From: Ligula intestinalis
Taxonomy: Eukaryota; Platyhelminthes; Cestoda; Diphyllobothriidea; Diphyllobothriidae
DNA length: 64,000 bases
NCBI GenBank assembly: GCA_036362985.1
Contig: JAYGXS010000004.1
Location: 61,783,941 to 61,847,940 of the forward strand
Direction: 5' to 3'
Position numbers and translations under genes: made by a program. Below are positions 45,743 through 55,560 of this stretch, piece by piece (within the stretch, counting starts at the first letter, position 1; the number at the start of each line of letters is the position of its first letter). A model generated the notes under the pieces. It searched no databases and was not told the DNA's origin. It saw nothing but the letters and a program-made list of their open reading frames with translations.

Positions 45743-46542
45743 GCAGACGGAAACGGCATCCGGAGAAAGATCAGCTGTTCGCCGACAACCGCCGTCTTTA
45801 CCATTACTTCCAGACCTCGGGGACCACCAGCACTCCTAGTACCGCAAGTAGCTCTTCCATAAATAGTGCAGATGCTGCCGATTCTCATGCAATGTTTGCT
45901 GAAACCTCCTCCTCGACCAGTACTACCACTACCACCACCACTACTACAACTACCACTAAGTCTCCAGATGAAGATTACCTCACGGGAACAGGAGAGGGTG
46001 AAGTTTCCGATGAAGTGTCTTGGAACTTGGAAGCTCAAAACGCCTTCACTGACATCAAAGTACTCGAACTGCCTGCCAGTTTAGGCTTTACGGATCGTCT
46101 AGCTTCCCTCGAGGGACTCATGGGTGCTTGTTCCATTGAAGTAGGTCCAGTCAATGGAAGCCTCACGTCCATGGCTGACTCCTCTGCCTACGCTTCGTCG
46201 TCACTGCGTCGCTGTGCTTCCCGTGATTTTCTCTTCCCTAGTGTCGTCTCAACCTCCGTCGGTGTGGTGATTGACTGGGACTCTATTGAGGGCACTACCG
46301 CTGACGAGATTTGGGACATGTTTCAAAGACTCCTGGCCGACGAAACTCTTTTCCGACCAGTGAGATTGTCATCACTGCCAGGCAGCCTGAGATCGTCGAG
46401 TTTATGGCGTGATGCAGAAGTGCAGAAATCCCGACTGCCAATTGCAAGCCGGTATTTGAAACGTGGCGGGGGTGCAGTCTTCATAGAGGCGTCACTTGTT
46501 CTACCCACACTGCTCTTACTCGTTTCACTGATAGTACCCTGA
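45743..46542 (+). CDS. Terminal coding exon of the collagen-like gene
   Basis: After the AG at 45742 the phase-1 frame runs 266 codons to TGA at 46540-46542. If joined directly to exon 1, the product is 423 residues. The junction creates RRRKR (158-162), a furin-type basic site just after the collagen triplets. Residues about 180-230 are Ser/Thr-rich with a 12-Thr run (218-229), mucin-like and probably O-glycosylated. An acidic stretch (SPDEDY) follows, then a unique region with two Cys (MGAC, LRRC). The last about 18 residues are hydrophobic and end the protein, which fits a GPI-anchor signal or a C-terminal membrane anchor. I do not recognise the family. The frames at 45426-45839 and 45638-45862 are in other registers and overlap it. 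No AATAAA lies within the first 300 bases after the stop. Confidence 0.7.
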
Positions 46543-49500
46543 GGCACCAGAACAAGAAAAACCATCTTTCCACCCATTCTCCAGTCCCATTCCACCTCAT
46601 TCAGATGCCCATCGATCACGTTGTCCGTAGTGTTTTTAAGGACGCACTCCCGGGGAGAACACTGCGTAGAGAGAGAAAATGAAGTAGAACCTTTGTGTAT
46701 CCTCTACCCAACTTGCATCCTCCCCATTGCATCCATACTTCAGAGTCCGTGGGTGGATTCTGCATCTGACCAAACCATTTTTATACTTCCAGCTTCTTAG
46801 CTCTGTGTAGTGGCCGTTTCCGCCTGCACGACACTAAAAGTGCAATATGTGACCTCGAAGGTTAAAGTGCAGAAGATTTCTCCATCTCATACGAACCTGC
46901 AATAATTCAGGCTGCTCGTGAGACTTGAAATGTACGCGAATGCTTTCAGCTCTTACAACTGCTATGCCCGTTAAATTGTCAAAAACGCAGTCAACATACT
47001 TGTCTGGAATTCTTTGTTAACTTTAGCGGGGCGAGTTGGAACGAAAATAGATTTTCCATTGAGAGTGCATGTTGCTGTTGAACGGTGGCCACCATTCTGA
47101 CTGTGGCGGCTGTTTAACGAAAACTTATTCTTTTTTTCTAATCAATCCCCGTAGCTAGTTCTCTTTTTAGCTGCAGTGTGGTTTAAAGGAAGGTGATCAG
47201 GGTAGGGTGGCATTAAAATTACGTTATAAATGGGAATAGGAAACTCTCAGTAATGCATGCCACCTTATGATAAATACCATGAGGACTACAATTCCCGTAT
47301 CATAACCATAATTTTTACATGAACTCTAACCCAAACCTCAAGTCTAACCTTTATTCTAATACAAGCATTAACCTTTTAACGCTTTTCTGAATCCCGTAGT
47401 ACAGGAGGCACGTATACCAAAAGTTCTACCCAGAAGCGTAAGCCTCGGTTACTGGCTTGCGCAGGAAGAAGTTATAATTTACTCGGTTTTTCAAAGCTTG
47501 ATGCCACTTCGTTTATGTGTGCATGCTAAACCTGTCTGCAACGAGTAATTACAACACAGCCGAATAAATTATCTCGTTCATTCGAAACACTTTGACAAAC
47601 AACGTTGCTTAATTTAGTACCAGAAAGCCGGCCTCAGGTTTGATGGCCTTCCGATGGAAGAAATAAAATCCTCATTTGCCAATCTATTAAAAGAAGATTG
47701 GCAGTCTCCGTGGACCCTTCCTCAAAACCAAAGCGTTTTTTGCTTTTGACCCTCTTAGAACTGCTAATCTGAACGCCTTGCCAAGCAGACATTTCGATGT
47801 GTGAGCATTTTTCAAGATGCGCATCGACACTGATGTCTTACTAACCAACCAAAATGCTAGCAGCTTAGTAATTATTTCATCAAACAACAAGTGAGCCAAG
47901 ACTGAAAAAGCGCAAATTCTTGCTCAGCCCCTTAAAGGCATGACACAAAGTTGTTATGGAATGCCGAAATATCGGCGAAGATGGCTTTATTCTCGACATC
48001 TCGAGTCGATTGGCTGGAAAACAGTTTGCAGAATCCTCAGACAACCCCTTAATTTTCTCTGTAATTTTCTGTCTAAACTCTTTAGACATGTGAGTGCCAA
48101 ACCACTTGGTTGGTGACCAGATGGCCACGTGAAAATCTTAATGCCTTAGGGAAGTCACCGATAAATACAAGGTGGGCGGGGTTTACCAGTTCTAGCTTCT
48201 TAAACGTCATCGGTCAGCCTTACCCAGATCTTAGCAAAACCTCAGTTTCTATTCCAAATTCTCTGTTCACCGAATGGGAAACAAACCGTTATCAGTCAAC
48301 CAAGCCTTCTTCTAATTTTGTCCTTCTGTAATTAACCTACTGTGGTCTTGAAACGAAAGCTGTACGCAGGTAATTTTTGGTAGCAAGCGGAACAGTGGAC
48401 CACCCGCCTATGACAGGTGAACTCGTGTTAAATTCCTGGTAGGGGATTACGAACTCTCGCATCCTAACTTTAACCCTTATCCAAATGCCAAGCCTAACCC
48501 ACCTAACCTTAAGACTAATCCTCTGGCTCTAACACTTCTTCTAATCCCGACTTTAATTAAAACCCTAAAAGCTCTGAAAATACAGATGTCCCTACTTTTA
48601 GAGACAGGCCCAACGACCTGTTATCACGCTCTCTTGCTTACTCGTCCAACGGTGCACTATCGATCGTTCCGAGCCGCACGAGGTGTGCGATTGATCAAGC
48701 CGCCGGCCATGATTAGTGTTATCCCCTATCACTGTGTTCAACTAGAAAGTCACTCGGCCTATTATCCCTTTCTTGAAGCCACAATCTAATTAGCCCCATC
48801 TGTTTGCTCTGTTTGCCATAAGTATGCTGTAGTAGGTGTGCTTAAAGACTTCTTCTTTTGCGCCCCTTCGTGTTATGTTATTCCTTGGAGAGTCACACAT
48901 GGCGTAACAAGACGGGGACATCGCGGCTTTGGCAGCATTTACAACACATATCCCCCAGCTCGACCCATTTTTTCACTTACAAGAATTAAATGGACAGTCA
49001 GTCACTGAGGGTAAAACTTATTCTTTCTTTTTCATTAATCCCGGCTGCGAATCCACGCTCTGCCTATAAAGTTGCGCTCATAAAATTTGCCAGCCCCCCC
49101 CCTCATCGCATACGCAGGAGGACAGATGCACTGTGGGAGGTCAGTCGTGGCCGACGTTTTAAGTAATTGGTTTTCATTTAATTGGATCCACTGGAGTAAA
49201 TGTTATTTTCCCTCAACTGGAACAGACAGTCCTCCACCTAATTATGAAGCTGAGGGGGACAGCGCGTTTATTTTGTGATGACTGGGAGCCCGAAAAATTT
49301 GCCCTAAACTGAGAGTTCGCTTCCGATTTCGTCAGCGCGCTGAACGCTCTTGTGCGCAGATTAGGACTAGCAGCTGGAAAAAAAGTCTCTCGATCTGTTG
49401 AGTGTGTGTAGGGAGATGGAACTTTATCCTCAACAAAGCATGAAAAGCCGGCACATACCCCTAAATTTGTTTTATCTGTTTTTGGTGTTCCGGACCTAGT

Positions 49501-50270
49501 TTTAATTTCGGTACCCAAATATGGATCAATTATGACGTAAGTAAAATTAAGCTTATCTCGAACGTCGTTTGAACGCGTTTAGTTACTTTGTTAAAATCTC
49601 GATAACGATAGGTTAACTTTTTCGAACGGAGCATATGCGGTCTGCTACTTCGTTAAATGTAAGCATTTCACTTGCATTCTGTCTGTCTTTCATGGAGTAC
49701 CGCCAAATACTCATGTCTGTCTACTTACTGACCAAATTTTTTGCAAACGTTGCAAGGCATTTTGTCCTAGCAGGCATAATTTGACGCCCAAAACTATGGA
49801 GGATGCTCTATAACAAAGAAGGAATGATTTTGTAAACTGTTATCCCAAAATCGTCAATTGGGTCTGGTCTATTTGTAATTTAGCTTTCAACGGGAGTATT
49901 TGCGTTTCTCATCCGGTTAAGGAATTTTCATAAATTGTCTTTTAACAATAGTGATTCATCAGTTTCGGCTGCACCATTTTGTGTGAATCAATTTAAGTGA
50001 GCATAGTCCCTTTTGGGATCCTAATAGCTTACGAAGTATGCCATACTGTGTATTATCTCGATATTACGTTTGCAGACTAGCTTTAAAGGGGGGAATTAAC
50101 AAGGATTTTTGTTACAAGTTGCCGTTTGTTCTGGAAAATATCAAAAGATGCCCGCAACTATAGTGTTGATTGAATGGGTTTTTTGAGTAATATATGTTAC
50201 TGCACACTGAATTACAGTTTGATGAATGATTATACAAAGACATGGGTAGTAAAACATGCTTGTTTGCCTA
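46543..50270. other. No gene recognised downstream of the collagen-like gene
   Basis: It presumably includes the 3' UTR just after 46542. Degenerate CTAACC-type tracts occur at 47325-47370 and 48465-48560. An AATAAA occurs at 47565 and again near 47663. Frames of 70-82 codons at 47687-48128 have no signature. 49080-49100 has a C run. Confidence 0.3.
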
Positions 50271-50275
50271 AAATA

Positions 50276-50648
50276 CAGGGTGTCCCAAAAATGTATGCTC
50301 ATTTTAAATAGTTGTAAACTTGATGTTTATTATTATGTCAAAAAAGTAAAAATATCAAAAGGTATAATTTTATTGTTTTTTTCACTGCATTTGGACCACC
50401 GCAACAGCTGCTGAATTAAAAGAAGCCTCTGAACATTAATGTACCCGAATACCAAGTGCATTGTTTTTATGGTATGTACGATTCCATTGCTTCGCGTTGT
50501 CAGCAGTGTCATGATCAGTTTGAGAACATTCAGTGAAAAACAATAAAATGATGCATGAGAATATCTTTACATTTAGTTAAGAACCGAATAATGATAAATA
50601 ACAATGTTATAATTATGGTAAATGCGTATACATTTTTGGGACACCCTG
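50276..50648 (+). mobile_element. Mariner/IS630-type non-autonomous element, copy 2
   Basis: The ends are CAGGGTGTCCCAAAAATGTA and the inverted TACATTTTTGGGACACCCTG, flanked by TA (50274-50275 and 50649-50650). The imperfect inverted ends extend about 115 bp, up to 'tttttattgttttttt'-type sequence. The interior is the reverse complement of copy 1. On the + strand it retains a transposase tail, CQQCHDQFENIQ, then TGA (about 50500-50538). 373 bp. Confidence 0.85.
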
Positions 50649-50654
50649 TATTGC

Positions 50655-51850
50655 ATGATTCACCATACTGAATGCACACGTACTAGATTACGGTTTAGAC
50701 ACCCGTTTCGCATCCACTTTGTCACTGCATGACAAATTTTCTAGCAGTTTTACTCATAAGTGTGTTCACCAATCTTCCAGTTTTGAGATTTCGCTCCTTT
50801 TGGGAAGCCTACCATGATGAAAGTTGAACGCTGGTGACTTTTAAGTCAAACATTCACGTCACTTTTCAAATGTAAACTATAAAGCTCTGTTCCGAACAAT
50901 TTACTCCGCGTTGGTGCATTAATTTGCGAAACGATTTAAAGCCAAAGAGGTTGCTTGTGAGTTATGCAGAATTTACTTTAATTTGATTTATAATAAGTCA
51001 GAAATGTGCGAGATAAAGATTCCCATGGCACGCATAATTTGCAGTTGTTACTAATTGCATGTTCACAAGTTTAGCAAATTGTACAAGCTGGCAGTTTTCA
51101 CAGGTCATTTTTGCATAATGAAAACGTTTGAAGTATAAGCAGTGACTAACTTTATTGGGAGTTCTGGCATTCTGACTGTTAAAGTTAATTTAATTCAAAC
51201 CATGGAAATATATATCCAATATTTGCCGGCAGCGATTGAGCAGAATCTGGTCGATTTCTTCTTTGCAAAAAACCCTTTGATCGCAGGATGAAGTGTGAAG
51301 AGATAAGACACTCGAATAATTTTAAATCCAAAGCTAAACACTGGCTGTTTGTACGAATTGTGAAAAACATGGTTTTGCTAGAAAAAATTCAAGATATTTT
51401 TAATGACGTTGGTAAAAGCAGAGCCCGCTTAGCTTGTGAAATTCACAAGCTCAGTTACGGAGAGCACGAGCCGTCCCTCTCCAGAAGTCGGGATGATTAA
51501 ATCGCAAACTAAGATATCTGGGGTTCATAATTCCTTCTATAAAGGCTTTAGAGGCTTTTTTCCACAAAATAGAGGGATCGTTTCCTTCGTTTTCTGGTGT
51601 AACGATAAAACGCGTAAAGAGCAATCGCAAGGTCTGAAACTAGGACTCCTGCGGGAAATGCGGCGGCTCATTTCGAAATTGCGCACGAAATTCCTTAGTC
51701 AGCTTCAAACAGCCGAAAGCAATGCGTTGACTTAACAGGAAGCTACAGTATTCCTTCCTTGAGCATGAGGTTTTGTTCAAGAAATCCCCACAAAACGAGA
51801 AAAACATTAAAGTAAGAATAACATGTTTCAGCGAAAATTCCCATTCTTAC
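50655..51850. other. No gene recognised
   Basis: The frames 51288-51500 (70 codons) and 51436-51735 (99 codons) overlap and have no recognisable motif. The interval otherwise shows nothing. Confidence 0.3.
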
Positions 51851-52930
51851 GATTAAAAAGTCGTTTTGGCAAACGATCGTTTTCGGTCATTCATCGTCAG
51901 GCCAGTACATGACATGGGGAATAAAATTGGTCAATTAATCACAACGACTATATAATCGTCAGGTTAGCGAAGAAGGGAGGGGGAGGAAAAGGGTGAGGGT
52001 AATTAAGCAGCTGACTTTTCCCTCATCTCCTGAACGCGGGCGCCTGCGCGGGTAGGACGCTGACTACCACGCACAGATGAGACAGAGGGGATGTTCTCGC
52101 GGTCAGCGGGTTGAGTTCTGTATGTCAGCTGCGCAGCTTGCGCTTGACTATTCTCCATAGCTTCGTCTTCGGTGGCTTCAATAGGTGTTGGATTTCCGCG
52201 TGCAGTCGGCCAAGGGAGGCCGATGGCTTGAACCAGCGCCTTTTGACAGCATAGAGTGGGTTTTGCTAGCCGGATTGCCACTGCTCCTGCTGTTGCTAAC
52301 ACCCGTTTGCGCAGGCCTTTGGAGAAGTGCGTTGGCGTGCGGTATATGAACCGAAAGGCTTCTCTCGCGTCCACTTGGTGGTTTGTATCAATTAGGTAGG
52401 CGAGGATTGTGCTTGAGGTCGGTATATTCTCCCCTCTGTGCTGAGCCAAGCTGGTATGTGCTCGCGCATTCTCTTCTCCAGACGTCGCGTTGCTCGGTCA
52501 ATATAGCCCGCTCCACAGGAACATGTGATCGAATAGATGCACATTGATGTGGCCTGAAATGGTAGTCTGTCTTTACCTCCCATTCGTAGAAGGGAAGAGT
52601 TAGTGAAGAGAAGCCGCAAGTTTGCAGCCGGGAAGGCATTTATGACTGCTGTCCTTAGGCACCTTCTTACTAGTTCACTCGTTGTGTCTCCCATAAACGG
52701 CAGTCTTATATATCGATCGTTCTTTTCCGCCGTTGCAATTGCGACATTTGCGGCACGCTCCATGACGTTCTGAAGGATGAACCTTTTTGGATAACCGTTT
52801 TTATGGAGTGTGTCCTTTAGTTGCTGCAATTCTACTCTCACTATTTCAGGAGAGCAGATACGACGTATTCTGGTTGTCATTCCCTGGACTAAGTTCCGTT
52901 TGACAGCTTCGTCTGCCTTTATATTCTCCT
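51850..52930 (-). mobile_element. PLE-D copy: linker, GIY-YIG domain and hammerhead terminus
   Basis: This is the longest PLE coding remnant in the window. On the minus strand, frame 52392-52880 covers RRICSPEIVRVELQQLKDTL, HKNGYPKRFI, then LRTAVINAFPAANLRLLFTN and CIYSITCSCGAGYIDRATRR. This is the connector after the reverse transcriptase followed by the GIY-YIG core with CSCG. One frameshift near 52440 moves the rest to 52003-52449 (SSTILAYLIDTNHQVDAREA, RVLATAGAVAIRLAKPTLCC). The YIG reads YID and the TAEA glutamate is Gly, so the domain has lost likely catalytic residues. A non-coding 3' terminus with a hammerhead follows to about 51850. The reverse transcriptase proper is missing. Confidence 0.85.
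51867..51904 (-). ncRNA. Hammerhead ribozyme motif, PLE-D terminus
   Basis: On the minus strand: stem I TGGC with GCCA (4 bp, perfect), core CTGACGA (U7 to C, a tolerated position), GAA at 51884-51882, stem III the loopless palindrome AACGATCGTT (51881-51872), then T and GCCA. Stem II (TGAATGACC) forms only one good pair, so activity is doubtful. Confidence 0.6.
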
Positions 52931-53064
52931 AAATAGTAGGCCCGATTAGTTTAACTTCTGTATGCTAACAGACTATTCATTTGCTACACACAAAATTGCA
53001 TACCTTATGAATGAATACAGGTGTTTCGCCGATCTAGTCAAGGAACAATTAAGTTCCCCTGTGC

Positions 53065-53240
53065 CAAGGAGCTCGCAGCGTCTCCAACGCAATGACCGAA
53101 GGTCCCGGGTTAAAATCTCGGGGGTGCCAACCCTCGAGATTGGGTATGACTGGCTGATGATGGCTAATAAGCCAGAAATGGCCATTCCGGTCTCATTTTG
53201 CTTTGTCGGATCCACTTCTTCAGCATATCTTATATTATTG
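53065..53240 (+). repeat. tRNA-derived SINE carrying a complete hammerhead motif
   Basis: The head reads GGAGCTCGCAGCGTCTCCAA with a decayed A box, then a B-box-like CCCGGGTTAAAATC (53104-53117), TGCCAACCCTCGAGATTGGG, the ribozyme (next entry) and a TTTTGCTTTGTCGGATCC tail. It is closely similar to the copy at 42330-42520. Confidence 0.8.
53148..53192 (+). ncRNA. Hammerhead ribozyme motif within a SINE (complete core, best stem II)
   Basis: Stem I is GACTGG (53148-53153) with CCGGTC (53187-53192), 6 bp including one T-G wobble. The core is CTGATGA (53154-53160). Stem II is TGGCT, loop AATA, AGCCA, a perfect 5 bp (53161-53174). GAA is at 53175-53177. Stem III is the palindrome ATGGCCAT (53178-53185). 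T at 53186 precedes the predicted cleavage site. Every invariant core residue is present. Confidence 0.8.
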
Positions 53241-53539
53241 CGAGGTTTTATTTACTATGCGGTACATTTGTGCACGCTTAATTGTGATGAAAGTTTTCGC
53301 AAAAATGATGTCTTATCAATTATAATAGAGAGAGCAACACACTCGACCTACATACTAACCTACTTATATTAGGTAGATCATAACAGCAGCGCAAGTCAAA
53401 TTATGGTCCAGCGAAGGAGTACTGTGCTGTAGTGCCCCCTAAACGGGACGCGTGAGAAAGGCGCTGGACTAATACGGGAGTCAGATCAGGCTACGACAGA
53501 CGTTAATTCGAATTGCGCTCATGGGAGGGGACATGGTAG
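53240..53539. other. No gene recognised
   Basis: Short AT-rich interval between a SINE and repeat C with no recognised content. Confidence 0.3.
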
Positions 53540-53735
53540 CAAGCATAGGGGCAGCTTTGACCGCGCCAGCCACCTGCGCCCGATCACACCTCCGAATATG
53601 TTTTGTCATGTGGCACAGGTGGGTAGAGAAGGAGAGAGTGTGATAGATGCAGTAAAAGTCTTCTATCACTTTTAACTAATCGGCGCGTTAGTCACCGTAC
53701 CTCCATTACCCTGCTGTGGAGCACAAGGCTGTTCC
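53540..53735. repeat. Dispersed repeat C, copy 2
   Basis: 'gtgatagatgcagtaaaagtct' (in two words) and 'ctgctgtggagcac' match 10860-11035. It ends where the GAA tract begins. Confidence 0.5.
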
Positions 53736-53885
53736 GAAGAAGAAGAAGAAGAAGAAGAAGAAGAAGAAGAAGAAGCAGAAGAAGAAGAAGTAGAAGAAGA
53801 AGAAGAAGACGAAGAAGAAGAAGAAGAAGACGAAGAAGAAAAAGAAGAAGAAGACGAACAAAGAAGACGAAGAAGAAGAAGCGAT
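53736..53885. repeat. (GAA)n microsatellite, about 150 bp, imperfect
   Basis: It consists almost entirely of GAA units with occasional CAGAAG, TAG and GAC variants. It ends exactly at the start of the PLE-B inverted terminus (GCGATCACTGG), which itself begins after GAAGAAG. Other PLE-B ends also abut CTTCTTCT-type sequence (4645-4655, 54642-54650), so the tract may derive from the element's terminal repeat. Confidence 0.85.
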
Positions 53886-53908
53886 CACTGGAACAAGAGA
53901 TTTATTGT

Positions 53909-53949
53909 CCTGACGTTTCCGATTCCATCTGGAATTGTTAATCATAAGT
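53909..53949 (-). ncRNA. Hammerhead-like motif, PLE-B left inverted terminus
   Basis: On the minus strand: CTTATGATTAA, stem II AATTCCAGATGGAATC (loop AGAT-like), GGAAAC, GTC and AGG. GAAAC-GTC is intact. The CTGATGA strand has the family variant. Confidence 0.45.
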
Positions 53950-54567
53950 AATCGAAGAAAAGTCTGAGACGTTCGCAGATAAGGGTGATATATGCACAGA
54001 TTGCACGGTATTGCACTTGGACAAAGCAACTACGTCGGGGAAACCTGTAGATTACTCCAGACGCGAATGGCCGAGCATGCAGCGGTGGTGAGGAAGAAAG
54101 ACGCCAACTCCCAGGTTGTAGCTCAGTCGACCGGACCCGGCCATATTCCCAAGTTTGATGAGGCCGAAATCCTCACAAGAGGTGACGACCGCGTGAAACG
54201 CGAGCTGCTTTAGTCATGGTTCTCAGGCCCCCAGTCACTTAACAAGCGCAACAATTTGGCGTTCCCATACGGTGTACTGAGAAATTTCCTGAGCAAGAAA
54301 ATCAGTCACGTGGGAAGGGCCAGGCGCAGTAACAACTCTGACGACAGTGGACATGATTGTGGCGAAATTATCAAACTCGCATCTGACGCGGACAAGAACC
54401 CTGTGGCAATTATTGAGCCATCACCGCACCAATTAAGACCTCAAATTGTGGCTACAGGAACTAAAAATTATAGTACGCATGCGGGTGACCGCTCTGAACT
54501 ATAAATACCGTGCAATCTGTGCATGTATCACCCTTATCTGCGCATTTCTCAGGCTTTTCTACGTTCA

Positions 54568-54607
54568 CCTATGATTAAGGATTCCCGACGGAATCCAAAA
54601 CGTCAGG
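54568..54607 (+). ncRNA. Hammerhead-like motif, PLE-B right terminus
   Basis: CCT (54568-54570) pairs with AGG (54605-54607). The core strand ATGATTAA stands in place of CTGATGA. Stem II is a perfect 7 bp (GGATTCC, CGAC, GGAATCC; 54579-54596). AAAAC replaces GAAAC, and GTC is at 54602-54604. Structure is preserved but catalytic residues are altered. Confidence 0.5.
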
Positions 54608-54645
54608 ACAATAAAAGTCTTCTTCCAGTGATCGCTACTTCTGAA

Positions 54646-55204
54646 CTGCTTCCTGGAACTGACATATTTAATTATATTGGTCGAACTGTGTTTTAATAAT
54701 ATCCACCTTTTGCTGAGTGAAAATAACACTAATCTGTTGCCGTCAGTTGGTATAGTAAGTAATTTTTGGGTTCTTTTACCGGCCTCACCAACATCTTACA
54801 GTACACTGCATATAGAAGTTTATTGCTGTTCGCGGGATGCTAAGTTGCATTTAAATAGCATAGATCCTTGGAATAAACTGTGAGTACGTTCTCAGGCCGT
54901 CATTTACACATGCTGTGGCGACCGATATTTGTATTACCGTTTTTGAGTATGGCCTAACAACTTTCGGCTGCTGTGCTTCTTCGGGGAAATCAGCCAGAAT
55001 TTAGTATATTGACTTTATTGTTAGCAGAATCCTCCACTGATTTGCCTGATGGAATCGTGCCTTTCCTGAAACTGCTAAGCCTCTTTCCGACTGGCTTCTT
55101 AACTTGAGACCTCAGACAGCCATTTTGAAACAGTCCCAATCCTTGCCTAGTACATGTACTGTGCCCTCCAAAAATAGAGACGTCCGCTCCATACAGGAGT
55201 TGGA
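54646..55204. other. No gene recognised
   Basis: No family signature or second copy. The 135-codon minus frame at 54990-55397 runs across the boundary of repeat J and is not conserved in its other copy, so I do not call it a gene. Confidence 0.3.
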
Positions 55205-55560
55205 GACTATATCGCAGGGGGTTAAGTAAGCTAAACCTTGGCAACTGCGATCTCCCAAGCCCAGTTTTAAAGGAGAAGAGAAATAATGGGAACGCCAGAG
55301 TGGTAAAAACAGTATATTCTGTGCAAAAGGAATGGAGAATAGGCAGAAGAAAATTGACTGTCAGACGATCGCACAACCACAAGCCAGCGGACGGCATTTG
55401 AAGTCATGTCTGCTCAGTAGTCGTCACATGAGTACCTGTTTGAGCTGGCCTGTGATTGGCTGTTCCAGAGGCCGAAAGCAGCAAGCGTTCACAAGTGCAC
55501 TTCATTTGGAGCTAGTCACCACAACTATGTTGAATAGACGGGTGATCAAAGTTACCAATG
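55205..55560. repeat. Dispersed repeat J, copy 2
   Basis: It is colinear with 29365-29740; see that entry for the matching words. It contains 'gttaagtaagctaa', 'ggcaactgcgatct', 'cctgtgattggct' and 'gagctagtcaccacaac'. Confidence 0.5.

Larger units (their letters stand above)
53881..54645 (+). mobile_element. PLE-B copy with about 130-bp inverted termini
   Basis: 53881-54010 is the reverse complement, with scattered mismatches, of 54515-54645: GCGATCACTGGAACAAGAG and TGACGTTTC blocks, GATAAGGGTGATA and ATGCACAGATTGCACGG. Between them the + strand encodes the endonuclease from SNYVGETCRLLQTRMAEHAA through VVRKKDANSQVVAQ and KFDEAEILTRGDDRVKRELL to a stop at 54211-54213. The frame resumes as NNLAFPYGVLRNFLSKKISH. 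The Y..I strand with CSCG is missing, so the domain is truncated at its N-terminal side by the inverted terminus. Confidence 0.85.

Noticed and set aside
45426..45839. 137-codon + frame overlapping the terminal exon
   Set aside because: It crosses the predicted splice acceptor in a different register and loses the phase match with exon 1.
47880..48128. 82-codon minus frame as a transposase fragment
   Set aside because: No DDE, zinc-finger or other transposase motif could be seen.
53736..53885. CRISPR array or coiled-coil coding region
   Set aside because: It is a simple trinucleotide repeat with no spacers and no flanking genes; the window is eukaryotic.
53706..54029. 107-codon minus frame rich in Phe
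   Set aside because: It is the translation of the (GAA)n microsatellite.
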